From assembly GCF_002261265.1 (NCBI RefSeq), contig NZ_NEVK01000001.1, positions 124,001-188,000 on the forward strand: DNA of 64,000 nucleotides, in the 5' to 3' direction. Below are positions 1 to 7,609 of the stretch, piece after piece (positions within the stretch are counted from its first letter, which is position 1; each line of letters opens with the position of its first letter). The notes beneath the pieces are model-generated. The model worked only from the letters and a program-made list of their open reading frames with translations, had not been told where the DNA came from and searched no databases. The stretch comes from Bordetella genomosp. 7. Lineage in GTDB: Bacteria > Pseudomonadota > Gammaproteobacteria > Burkholderiales > Burkholderiaceae_B. The position numbers and the translations under genes were made by a program.

Positions 1-94
1 CCGCGCGCGTGACGTTCAGCTCGGTCAGCAGCGCCTCCAGCGTCACCAGCAGATTCAGGTCCAGCCGACGCAGCCGATCTACGGTATTGGGCAT
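1..94 (-). CDS. LysR-family transcriptional regulator, N-terminal part
   Basis: The first 31 codons of a leftward gene that runs off the window start. The translation from the ATG at 92-94 begins MPNTVDRLRRLDLNLLVTLE, and the 'LDLNLL..LEALL.E.NVTRA' pattern is the typical first helix of the LysR winged helix-turn-helix. The gene is divergent from the quinone reductase at 181, with 86 bases between them, so it is probably the regulator of that gene. The effector-binding domain lies outside the window. Confidence 0.75.
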   Translation of the reverse strand, partial: MPNTVDRLRRLDLNLLVTLEALLTELNVTRA

Positions 95-143
95 GGCAAT
101 AGTGACCAATAAAGGAATTCATTTCTAATATAGCGGACGCGAC

Positions 144-172
144 CCTATCGTGTGGCTGGCTATCTCGATAGG
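144..172. promoter_or_regulatory. Inverted repeat in the LysR/quinone-reductase intergenic region
   Basis: CCTATCG at 144-150 and CGATAGG at 166-172 form a 7-bp inverted repeat spaced by 15 bases. The right arm overlaps the ribosome binding site (AGGAG, 170-174) of the gene at 181. The position between divergent LysR and target genes suggests an operator or a translation-blocking hairpin. Neither role is shown by the sequence alone. Confidence 0.35.
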
Positions 173-180
173 AGCTTTCC

Positions 181-963
181 GTGAATCTGTTGCTTGTCTA
201 TGCCCATCCTGAACCGCGCTCGCTGAACGGGTCCATCAAGAACTTTATTTGCCGGCATGTGGAGCGCGGCGGCCATGCGGTGCAGGTTTCCGATCTGTAT
301 GCCATGGGCTGGAAGGCCGCGCTCGATGCGCAGGACAACATGGCCTGTGAGCCGGAAGCTCGCTTCGATCCTTCGGCCGAATCTGCAGCGGCCTTCCGGA
401 ATGGTACGCAAAGCGCCGATATCGAACGCGAGCAGGAGAAACTGCGCTGGGCCGATGGCGTCATTCTGCAGTTTCCGCTGTGGTGGTTCTCGATGCCGGC
501 GATCCTGAAGGGATGGGTTGAGCGCGTCTACGCGTATGGATTTGCCTATGGCGTGGGCGAGCACTCGGACACCCATTGGGGCGACCGCTATGGCGAAGGG
601 ACGCTCGCGGGCAAGCGGGCCATGCTGGTCGTGACTGCGGGCGGCTGGGAGTCGCACTACGGCCCCCGCGGCATCAATGGCCCTATCGACGACCTGCTGT
701 TTCCCATCCAGCATGGCATCCTGTACTACCCCGGGTTTGATGTGTTGCCGCCGCACGTCATCTATCGCACCAGCCGCATTGACACGCCCGCGTTCGAGCG
801 TGTGTGCCAGGCGCTGTCGCGCCGCCTGGACGACTTCTGGACGGCGCAGCCCATTCCCTTTCGCAAACAGAATGCGGGCAGCTACCTGATCCCGGAGTTG
901 ACCCTGCGGCCGGACATTGCGCCGGGCGAGTCCGGGTTGGCCATACACCTGGAGCGGCGATAG
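181..963 (+). CDS. NAD(P)H:quinone reductase, flavodoxin-like fold (NQO1/MdaB type)
   Basis: A 260-residue cytoplasmic flavoprotein. The N-terminus has the flavodoxin_2 signature VYAHPEPRSLNGS (about residues 6-18) that binds FMN/FAD phosphate. Residues around 98-115 (FPLWWFSMPAILKGW) form the second flavin-contact loop of the NQO1/MdaB family, and a TAGG motif follows near 157. Family members reduce quinones or nitro compounds by two electrons with NAD(P)H. The start is GTG at 181, with AGGAG at 170-174. It is divergent from a LysR gene, a common arrangement for substrate-induced quinone reductases. The physiological substrate cannot be read. Confidence 0.82.
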   Translation: MNLLLVYAHPEPRSLNGSIKNFICRHVERGGHAVQVSDLYAMGWKAALDAQDNMACEPEARFDPSAESAAAFRNGTQSADIEREQEKLRWADGVILQFPLWWFSMPAILKGWVERVYAYGFAYGVGEHSDTHWGDRYGEGTLAGKRAMLVVTAGGWESHYGPRGINGPIDDLLFPIQHGILYYPGFDVLPPHVIYRTSRIDTPAFERVCQALSRRLDDFWTAQPIPFRKQNAGSYLIPELTLRPDIAPGESGLAIHLERR

Positions 964-993
964 AGGCGCCAGGCGCGCGCATCGCGCGCGTAA

Positions 994-1020
994 AAAAGCC
1001 CCCGCAATGCGGGGGCTTTT
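994..1020. terminator. Bidirectional rho-independent terminator
   Basis: A perfect stem AAAAGCCCCCGC (994-1005) / GCGGGGGCTTTT (1009-1020) has a three-base loop. A-rich and T-rich tracts on its two sides let it end both the quinone reductase (+) and the cytochrome gene (-), which converge here. Confidence 0.9.
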
Positions 1021-1039
1021 CTTCGGGCCAGGGCAGGGA

Positions 1040-1954
1040 CTACTGGACCGACTGGACCATGTATTCGACAGCGGCCCGAATGTCTTCTTCGGAGGCGTTG
1101 GCCGCGCCACCCTTGGGCGGCATGGCGCCCTTGCCGGTGATGGCGACCTTGACCATGGCGTCCATGCCGGTCTTCAGGTAGGGTTCCCAGGCGGCCTTGT
1201 CGCCCAGCTTGGGAGCGCCGGCCACGCCCGTGCCGTGGCAAGCGAAGCAAGTGGCTTTGTACAGTTTTTCGCCAACCGGATTGACCGCGGCTTCGGCCTT
1301 GGGCGCCGGGGCCTGGGCTTGCTGTTGAGCCGGGGCGGGGGCTTGGGCCTGTGCCTGGGGGGCCGCGGCAGCAGGCGCGGCAGCGGCAGCGGCCGGAGCA
1401 GCCGCCTGCTTGGTTTCTTCGGGCTTGGCCTCGCCTTCCTGCGCGGGGGCTTCGGGTTCTTCGAACGAGCCGCCGGATTCATTGGCCATGTAGACCACCG
1501 CACGGGCGACTTCGTAGTCGCTCAGGGCCGGGTTGCCGCCCTTGGCGGGCATGGCGCCCTTGCCGTGCAGGGCCACGTCGAGCATGGCGTCGTAGCCCGC
1601 TTTCAGGAGAGGTTCCCAGGCGGCCTTGTCGCCCAGCTTGGGCGCGCCGGCCACGCCCGCCGTGTGGCAGGCCGTACAGACGGCCTGATAGACCTGTTCG
1701 CCGGTCTTGAAGACCTTGGGCGCGTTGGCATCGACCAGTTCAAACCCGGCCACCGGGGCAATGCGGCGGGCCACCGCTTCTTCGGTGAGGGTGTCGGAGC
1801 CGGCGCCCGTCTTGTCGCTGGCCGTGACCAAGTTCACCAGCATGATGATGACGATGATCGGCACCAGGAACGACAGCACGACCGTGACGATCAGCTGTTT
1901 GGGAGTCTTGATAGGCGACGCGTGTTCTTCGTGGTGTTCCTGCTCGTTGCTCAT
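1040..1954 (-). CDS. Diheme membrane-anchored cytochrome c (c5 family)
   Basis: A 304-residue electron carrier. The order is: a charged His-rich N-terminus (1-19), one membrane helix (about 21-44), a first cytochrome c domain with heme motif CTACH (C93, C96, H97) and axial Met near 135 (GAMPAKGG), an Ala/Pro/Gln-rich linker (about 165-222), and a second domain with CFACH (C236, C239, H240) and a repeated GAMPPKGG Met. The two heme domains are near copies, so the gene arose by internal duplication. The anchor places both domains in the periplasm, where they would pass electrons between the bc1 complex and terminal oxidases. I chose ATG 1954 (MSNEQ) over a longer frame because the first 34 residues would precede the helix without a role. 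A TATAAT-like -10 lies at 2064-2069 on the minus strand. Confidence 0.87.
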   Translation of the reverse strand: MSNEQEHHEEHASPIKTPKQLIVTVVLSFLVPIIVIIMLVNLVTASDKTGAGSDTLTEEAVARRIAPVAGFELVDANAPKVFKTGEQVYQAVCTACHTAGVAGAPKLGDKAAWEPLLKAGYDAMLDVALHGKGAMPAKGGNPALSDYEVARAVVYMANESGGSFEEPEAPAQEGEAKPEETKQAAAPAAAAAAPAAAAPQAQAQAPAPAQQQAQAPAPKAEAAVNPVGEKLYKATCFACHGTGVAGAPKLGDKAAWEPYLKTGMDAMVKVAITGKGAMPPKGGAANASEEDIRAAVEYMVQSVQ

Positions 1955-2145
1955 AACCAAATCCTGCAAATCGGGTACCGGGGCGCCTGGCGGCGGCAAC
2001 AGACGAATAACTACTGCGCAAGGATAGGCCAGAAAAGCGACCGACCCCGCATGCAAACGCTGGATTATATAACGCTAAGCCGGCCGGGGACGACGGAGGT
2101 CAACTTGTCTGGCCGCTGCGCCGCCGCAACGGCGCGAAATATGGG

Positions 2146-2151
2146 TACAAT
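2146..2151 (+). promoter_or_regulatory. Probable -10 box of the tRNA-Arg promoter
   Basis: TACAAT lies 11 bases before the mature tRNA 5' end and is followed by a GC-rich discriminator (gtcgcc). This is the usual layout of stringently controlled stable-RNA promoters. No good -35 hexamer is seen at 16-18 bases spacing. Confidence 0.45.
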
Positions 2152-2162
2152 GTCGCCTCTTT

Positions 2163-2237
2163 GCGCCCGTAGTTCAATGGATAGAATGAGAGTTTCCGAA
2201 GCTCTTGATACAGGTTCGATTCCTGTCGGGCGCGCCA
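2163..2237 (+). tRNA. tRNA-Arg, anticodon CCG
   Basis: The full cloverleaf is readable. Acceptor stem: GCGCCCG (2163-2169) / CGGGCGC (2227-2233). D-arm: AGTTCAATGGATAGA. Anticodon stem: AGAGT/GCTCT around loop TTCCGAA, giving anticodon CCG. T-arm: CAGG-TTCGATT-CCTG. The discriminator is G, and CCA is encoded at 2235-2237. It decodes CGG arginine codons. Its 3' end is the left boundary of the islet described below. Confidence 0.95.
2215..2237 (+). repeat. attL-like direct repeat (3' end of tRNA-Arg)
   Basis: The last 23 bases of the tRNA gene, starting TTCGATTCC and ending GCGCGCCA, recur without mismatch at 6375-6397. A tRNA 3' end duplicated in direct orientation is the footprint of site-specific integration by a tyrosine recombinase that restores the tRNA. 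The bases after it (2238-2517) hold no gene I recognise and contain a GGGCCC-N5-GGGCCC palindrome at 2262-2278. Confidence 0.7.
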
Positions 2238-2517
2238 TAGAATCAAGCACTTAAATTTTTTGGGCCCGTTCTGGGCCCATGCGACGCGTATTGGCGCGTG
2301 TTCTTTGGCCTTCTGCTGGCCCTCTTGTGCTGGCAAATGGTCTGCGTACAGCGCAGGCATCCTGGCCTTCTTCCTCTGATGACCTCACGCCTGTGAAAAA
2401 GGCGGCTACAAAGCAGTTGCGCCAGGGCGGTTCTTAGTGTGCGCCAACGTGCTCCAGCACCAGCAACGCGCTTGGTATCGGCCTGTGCCGCCACCACGAC
2501 GATCCTGCGGCGCCGAT

Positions 2518-3639
2518 TCATCGCATCCAGCGGTTTTGCCCGGTTTCGAGACCATCCAACATGCCGGCCGGGTGATCGGCGACGATGCAAGGGCCTGGCT
2601 GCGTGAATCCTTCCCCGGGGGCTTCGCTCAGACTCATGGGCGCACTTGAGACGACTTGCACCGTTGTTTGTACGCGTACTGCGCTGCGCCGCGCCCAGTC
2701 TTTGGGGCCCAGGCCATAACGCTGGCGAAATACTTTGCCGAAGTGGCTCTGGCTGGAAAACCCGGTATCGACCGCGGACTGGGTAACGCTGCAGCCGCGG
2801 TCGAGCATGGCCGCTGCTTCGGTCAAACGCAGGTCGCGCAAATAAGCGTGTACCGAAGTACCGAAGTACGCCCGGAACCCGGCCTGGAGTTTTTTTTCGG
2901 GAATGCCGACGCGCCGTGCCAACTGCCGTGGCGTCCAGGCCTCTGCGCAATTTTGGCGCAGCAGCGTTCCCGCGGCCACGATTGCGACGTATTCCTTGTC
3001 TGTGGGCCGCTGCAGCGGGAGCGGCGTGCAGATCGTGTCGGCTACCAGGGCCAGCGCCTCCTGGATGCGCGCCCAGCGCCACGCACGGCGCGCGAATGCG
3101 TCGCTGACCGGGGCGTCGCTCGCCAGCGCCCAGGCAAGATCCACGCAGGCCGACGGCGTGGCGAACGCTGCCGAAAAGGCGACGGCCCCCCCGCCATCCG
3201 GCCCCGCGAAACGGTGTTCGACCCGGCCGGGCAGGTGGCTCCAGCCCAAGCTGCATAGCGCCTCCAGTGTGAAGCGTATATCCACCAGCCTGATGCTCTG
3301 GCCCGCCGGCAAACGCCAGAGCGCGCAGGCCGGCACCGGGTGGTGAAACACCATCGCCATGCCGCCCGACAACAGGCAGGAACGGCCGCCGCCGTGGGTG
3401 AGCTCCAGGTTGCCTTCCAGGCAGATCTGTATGCCAAACAAGGCATTGTCGGGCGATGGAAGATGAAGTTCGCGCGGCGCCACGCCGTCAAGAACCACTA
3501 GGCTGACGCCCTCGGCCACCCGCTCGACCTGTTTGATGACGGCTTCCCAATCATCGTCTCGGGGCACCGTGGGCAGCGTGCCGCGCCACCATTCATGTGG
3601 CTTGTGCGGCGTGGCATAAATGGCGGGGGCAGGTTTCAT
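2518..3639 (-). CDS. AraC-family transcriptional regulator (PchR-like), probable siderophore regulator
   Basis: A 373-residue protein whose AraC-type DNA-binding domain, with two helix-turn-helix units, lies at about residues 225-319. The second unit shows the conserved 'VDTGFSSQSHFGKVFRQRYG' segment. The N-terminal ~200 residues are the variable ligand-sensing part. It lies head to head with a TonB siderophore receptor, as PchR-type regulators do; these activate receptor genes when the iron-siderophore is bound. A tail of about 54 residues beyond the HTH is unusual for the family, whose members normally end soon after it, and may be a product of the islet junction. The start at 3639 (MKPAPAIY) has no clear Shine-Dalgarno, and a start at 3759 is possible. 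Confidence 0.83.
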   Translation of the reverse strand: MKPAPAIYATPHKPHEWWRGTLPTVPRDDDWEAVIKQVERVAEGVSLVVLDGVAPRELHLPSPDNALFGIQICLEGNLELTHGGGRSCLLSGGMAMVFHHPVPACALWRLPAGQSIRLVDIRFTLEALCSLGWSHLPGRVEHRFAGPDGGGAVAFSAAFATPSACVDLAWALASDAPVSDAFARRAWRWARIQEALALVADTICTPLPLQRPTDKEYVAIVAAGTLLRQNCAEAWTPRQLARRVGIPEKKLQAGFRAYFGTSVHAYLRDLRLTEAAAMLDRGCSVTQSAVDTGFSSQSHFGKVFRQRYGLGPKDWARRSAVRVQTTVQVVSSAPMSLSEAPGEGFTQPGPCIVADHPAGMLDGLETGQNRWMR

Positions 3640-3793
3640 GTGGGTTCGGGATACCGCTTGCAGGAGTTCGCGTGGCCTACGACGCTGCGTGAAAACCGCT
3701 ATGCCGTAATGTCGCCGGGCCGCAAATCCGCCAGTGCGCGCCGGAAAAACGCCAGACATTGCCGCCGCGTTCTGGGATTATCCATTACCAATC

Positions 3794-3812
3794 AATAATG
3801 ATTCTTGTTAAT
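3794..3812 (+). promoter_or_regulatory. Fur-box-like site before the TonB receptor
   Basis: AATAATGATTCTTGTTAAT matches the 19-bp E. coli Fur consensus at 12 of 19 positions, including the whole AATGAT half. It lies 20-40 bases upstream of the receptor start, in the AraC/receptor intergenic region. Iron-Fur repression of this receptor is the expected role. Confidence 0.55.
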
Positions 3813-3832
3813 TATAACGAGGCCTGATCTTT

Positions 3833-6031
3833 ATGACCCTACCGCCGTTCCGTATGCGCCCGCTCGCGCTGGCTGTCCTCTTCAATCTGGGCGCGTGCGC
3901 GTCCGCCTTGGCACAGACGCCGGAAGCAGCCGTCCTGGCGCCGGTTCGCGTGGAGGGGAATGTCGATCAATCGCCCGCCTCGGGTGACGCGTATGCAGCC
4001 GTGCGCAGCCGGTCCAGCACCAAGACGGATAGCGCACTGATCGATATTCCTCAGACCGTGAACATCGTGACTCGCAACGAGATGGACCGCCAGGGTTCGA
4101 CGTCGGTGTCCCAGGCGCTGCGCTTCACCCCTGGCGTGGTGACGCAGTATGGCGACAACGACGCGCGCCACGATTGGCTGACGGTGCGCGGTTTCACGCC
4201 GGGGCGCTATCTGGACGGGCTGCTGCTGCCGTTTGGCGCACGGGGTTACGCGCAACCGCGGGTAGAGACATACGGATTGGAACGAATCGAGGTCCTGAAG
4301 GGGCCGTCTTCCGGCCTATATGGTCAGGCATCCCCCGGCGGCGTCATCAATATGACGAGCAAGCGTCCCACTGAAGACTATCGCAATGAGGTCATCGTGC
4401 AGGGAGGCAGTTTCGACCGGTTCCAGGGCGGATTCGATTTTTCGGGCCCGGTCGACGCGGACGGGCGTCTGCTGTATCGGCTGACCGGACTTGTGCGCGA
4501 TAGCGGGACACAGTTCGACTACGTGACCGACGACAAGGTCTTTATCGCGCCGAGCTTTACCTGGAAGGCGTCGGCCGACACCACCATCAATTTCTCCGTG
4601 CAGTACCAGGAAATCGACGCGGCCGGCGGCGGCGGCGCCCCGGCGCTGCCGGCGATCGGGACGCTGTATCCGTCTTCGAAGGGGCGCATTTCGCGCGATC
4701 GTTACGTCGGCGACCCCGACTATGACCGGTTCCGCAACGAACAGACGCTGGTCGGCTATACGCTGGACCACCGATTCAATGACGCACTCTCGTTCCGTCA
4801 GACGACGCGCTACAGTGAGGTCGATACCGATACGCGACGAGTTCAGCTCGGCGCCATGCCAACGGACACGCAGGCCATCCGCTACGCCTGGGCGTTTCCC
4901 GAATCCTCGCGCGCGATTCAGGTGGATAATCAGCTGGCCTGGAAATTCGATACGGGCCCGGTAAAGCACGACCTGTTGATAGGCTTCGATTATCTGCGCG
5001 AAAGTTCGAACTTCACCGAGTCGCAGCTGACCTTGCTGTTGCCGCCGATTTCCCCGCCATTGTTCGATCTGTACAACCCGGATTACGCCAATGCCGGCAT
5101 CCAGACGCCGCCGGACGGCATGCGCATTGACCAGCGGCGCGACCAGCTGGGCCTGTATCTGCAGGACCAGATTGCCATCGACAAGCTGCACCTTACCTTC
5201 GCGGGCCGGTATGACTGGACGCATTCCCGAACCCGTACCTGGACTCACGCATCGAATGCCACGGCGACGGCACGCAACAGTCCGGAGCACTTCACGGGCC
5301 GCGTGGGTGCCAGCTGGCGTTTCGATAACGGGATTGCGCCCTATATGGCGTATTCCACGTCGTTCCAGCCCCTGTCGGGAACGAATCGCCTGGGTATGCC
5401 GTTCAAGCCGAGCACTGGCGAACAGGTAGAAGCGGGCGTCAAGTACATGCCGGCCGGTTCCGATACGCTGGTGACCTTGGCCGTCTTCCAGCTGGACCAG
5501 AAGAACGTGCTGGCGCCCGATCCGCTCAACACCAGCTTCAATACGCAGACCGGCGCGGTACGGCTGCGCGGCGTAGAACTGGAAGCGAAGGCGCAGGTAA
5601 CGCGCGGGCTCGACGTTACGGCGTCGTATGCCTACACGGACAGCGAGATCCGCCGCACCAACGCCACCGACAGCACGGGCCAGCAAGGCAACCAGATGGC
5701 GTTTGTGCCGCGGCACCAGGCCGGTGTGTGGGTGGACTACACCTTCCAGGCCGGTGCGCTGCGCGGGCTAGGCATGGGTGCGGGCGCGACATATCGTGGC
5801 AGCAGCTACGGCGACAATGCGAACAACTACGCCATTCCTGCCGTGACGCTGGTGGACATGGCCTTGCGATACGAATTGGGGAATCTGTCCGAGGCGCTAC
5901 GAGGCGCTCAAGTGGCGCTGAATATTTCCAACGTGTTCGACAAAGAGTATGTCGCTACGTGCTTGGGCCCGCTGAGTTGCTACTGGGGCGCGGAACGCAC
6001 GGTACTGGCCACGCTGCGCTATCGCTGGTAA
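3833..6031 (+). CDS. TonB-dependent ferric-siderophore receptor
   Basis: A 732-residue outer-membrane receptor of the FhuA/FpvA class (siderophore subfamily). It has a signal peptide ending ALAQ (about residue 27), then a plug domain (about 65-180) with 'IDIPQTVNIVTR', 'LRFTPGVVTQYGDND', 'VRGF' and 'VLKGPSSGLYGQASPGG', then a beta-barrel to the C-terminus. The last strand ends in aromatic W ('LATLRYRW') after the 'FDKEYVATC' segment typical of siderophore receptors. It would import a ferric chelate using TonB-ExbBD energy. A divergent AraC gene and a Fur-like box support iron regulation. Which siderophore it takes cannot be told. The start may be 3833 or the Met at residue 8. Confidence 0.9.
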   Translation: MTLPPFRMRPLALAVLFNLGACASALAQTPEAAVLAPVRVEGNVDQSPASGDAYAAVRSRSSTKTDSALIDIPQTVNIVTRNEMDRQGSTSVSQALRFTPGVVTQYGDNDARHDWLTVRGFTPGRYLDGLLLPFGARGYAQPRVETYGLERIEVLKGPSSGLYGQASPGGVINMTSKRPTEDYRNEVIVQGGSFDRFQGGFDFSGPVDADGRLLYRLTGLVRDSGTQFDYVTDDKVFIAPSFTWKASADTTINFSVQYQEIDAAGGGGAPALPAIGTLYPSSKGRISRDRYVGDPDYDRFRNEQTLVGYTLDHRFNDALSFRQTTRYSEVDTDTRRVQLGAMPTDTQAIRYAWAFPESSRAIQVDNQLAWKFDTGPVKHDLLIGFDYLRESSNFTESQLTLLLPPISPPLFDLYNPDYANAGIQTPPDGMRIDQRRDQLGLYLQDQIAIDKLHLTFAGRYDWTHSRTRTWTHASNATATARNSPEHFTGRVGASWRFDNGIAPYMAYSTSFQPLSGTNRLGMPFKPSTGEQVEAGVKYMPAGSDTLVTLAVFQLDQKNVLAPDPLNTSFNTQTGAVRLRGVELEAKAQVTRGLDVTASYAYTDSEIRRTNATDSTGQQGNQMAFVPRHQAGVWVDYTFQAGALRGLGMGAGATYRGSSYGDNANNYAIPAVTLVDMALRYELGNLSEALRGAQVALNISNVFDKEYVATCLGPLSCYWGAERTVLATLRYRW

Positions 6032-6059
6032 GACGCGTGCGAACGCGGGTGTCTGCGCA

Positions 6060-6314
6060 TCAGCCGTCCGCCACGGTGCGAACCAGGCTGTTGCGCGGCT
6101 GGTCGGCTCGGTGATAGATGCATACCGGCATCCGGACTTCCGGCTCCAGGCGAACGAAACTCACTTTGAACGCACTGGCGATCTTCCGCGTGTACGCGGA
6201 ACTTATCATGTGGCCTCTTCCACTTTCCACGGCAGCTAAAGCTGTGCTCAGGCTGCTGAGCACGCGCCAGTCTGTCAGGACGAGGCGATCACGAAGGTAG
6301 CTGTTGACCTGCAT
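6060..6314 (-). pseudogene. LysR-family regulator, C-terminal remnant
   Basis: An 84-codon piece of a LysR effector-binding domain with no DNA-binding half. The segment 'ALAAVESGRGHMISSAYT', followed by 'FVRLEPEVRMPVCIYHRADQP', matches the last third of such domains (glycine loop, then the final beta-strand and helix). The gene is cut on its 5' side close to the duplicated tRNA end at 6375, so integration or later deletion at the islet edge is the likely cause of truncation. Confidence 0.55.
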
Positions 6315-6374
6315 GACCGAGCGCGAATCCCGCCCAACGTCGCGCCAATCGGCGCTAATATTGCGCCGTACCGA

Positions 6375-6397
6375 TTCGATTCCTGTCGGGCGCGCCA
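6375..6397 (+). repeat. attR-like direct repeat of the tRNA-Arg 3' end
   Basis: A 23-base exact copy of 2215-2237, lacking the rest of the tRNA, so it cannot be a functional tRNA gene. With the intact tRNA it brackets 4.1 kb holding the AraC/TonB receptor pair and the LysR remnant. Between here and the next gene (6398-6581) I see no supported gene. Confidence 0.7.
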
Positions 6398-6581
6398 GAA
6401 CTTCGCCTCCCGGCGTCGTCCTTCCGTCGCGCTGTAGCTTATTTCGCAGGCGTCGGTCTTTGTCGGGCCGACAGCCGCGCCGCGCTCCTTCAGTGCCTGT
6501 CGGGTCATTGCTCTGCCGGCCTCGCGCTACCACCTTCCGATGGCGGCCGCACCGCATTCTTCCAGGGGAACTCATCGCATC

Positions 6582-7517
6582 ATGCGTCGTATCCGCACGC
6601 CCAGCATGGCGGCGCTGACTGCCTTCGAGGCGGCGGCCCGGCACGAGAGCTTCACGCTGGCCGCGCGCGAGTTGTCCGTGACCGAAAGCGCCATTTCGCG
6701 GCAGATCAGTCTGCTGGAAGAAAGCCTGGGTGTGTCGCTCTTTGTTCGCGTCAAACAGCGGGTGACCCTGACCCGGCCGGGCCTGCTGTACAGCGAAAAG
6801 GTGCGCGCCTCGCTGCGTGCGCTGGAACAGGACACGCTGGCCATCGCCGCGCATGGCAGCGGTCGGGGCAATCTTGAACTGGCGGTGCTGCCGACGTTCG
6901 CGCTCGAATGGCTGATTCCACGGCTGCCCACGTTCTACGCGCGCTATCCGGATGTACGTATCAACATGGGCGTGCGCACTGCCCCGTTTTCGTTCGAAAA
7001 CGAACACTTTGATGCCGCCATACATCACGGCAAGCCCATCTGGCCGCACGCCACGCTGGAACTGCTGTTTGGCGAACGCATGGTCGCCATCGCCCGCGCC
7101 GACCTGATCGGCAAGCCGCTCGAGCGCGCCGAAGACCTGCTGCAGTACACGCTTCTGTATTCCACCACGCGGCCCGAGTCCTGGCGCCAGTGGTTCGAAC
7201 TTGCCGGCGTGGCGCAGATGCCTGAATCGATCGGCAGCGCCGGCTTCGAGTTGCAGTCGATGGTGGTGCGGGCCGCCGAAGCAGGGCTGGGGGTTGGCCT
7301 GGTGCCCGAATTCTTCGTGCCCGAGGCCGCCTGGCAGAATGGGGTGATACGGGCGCATCCACTTTCGATGCTGGCCGAAGATTCCTACCATCTTGTGTAC
7401 CCGCTTGAGACGCGGGACAACCTGCCGCTGCAGTGCTTTCGCGAATGGATACACCAGGAAGCGCGGGGCTTCGCCGCCGAGCTGCGGTTACCGCCATCCG
7501 ATAGGGTTGATGACTAA
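6582..7517 (+). CDS. LysR-family transcriptional regulator (GcvA-like)
   Basis: A 311-residue regulator. The winged HTH (residues about 5-65) contains 'LTAFEAAARHESFTLAARE' and 'AISRQISLLEESLGVSLF', and the substrate-binding domain follows from about 92. The start at 6582 (MRRIRTPSM) has AGGGGAA at 6564-6570. A start 14 codons upstream has none. The GcvA-like pattern (MAALTAFEAAARHESF) is common among regulators of small catabolic operons. It lies 92 bases upstream of, and parallel to, the ThDP enzyme gene, which it may control. Confidence 0.88.
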   Translation: MRRIRTPSMAALTAFEAAARHESFTLAARELSVTESAISRQISLLEESLGVSLFVRVKQRVTLTRPGLLYSEKVRASLRALEQDTLAIAAHGSGRGNLELAVLPTFALEWLIPRLPTFYARYPDVRINMGVRTAPFSFENEHFDAAIHHGKPIWPHATLELLFGERMVAIARADLIGKPLERAEDLLQYTLLYSTTRPESWRQWFELAGVAQMPESIGSAGFELQSMVVRAAEAGLGVGLVPEFFVPEAAWQNGVIRAHPLSMLAEDSYHLVYPLETRDNLPLQCFREWIHQEARGFAAELRLPPSDRVDD

Positions 7518-7609
7518 AACTCATCATATGGCAATTATTTGTCGCTTTACGCCTGGGTAGAAGCGATAAAAAATGGCGGGTTCAGTAGAAAACTGCGGGA
7601 AGAGTTTTT

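Noticed and set aside
2262-2278. Terminator after the tRNA formed by GGGCCC-N5-GGGCCC
   Set aside because: The T-run lies before the hairpin on the plus strand and becomes an A-run on the minus strand, so neither direction has the required U-tract.
2243-2517. Integrase remnant next to the tRNA
   Set aside because: Short minus-strand frames end near the tRNA as integrase genes often do, but I could not recognise any catalytic motif, so it is not called.
6361-6397. Second tRNA-Arg gene
   Set aside because: Only the T-arm 3' side and the acceptor 3' strand with CCA are present; the D- and anticodon arms are missing.
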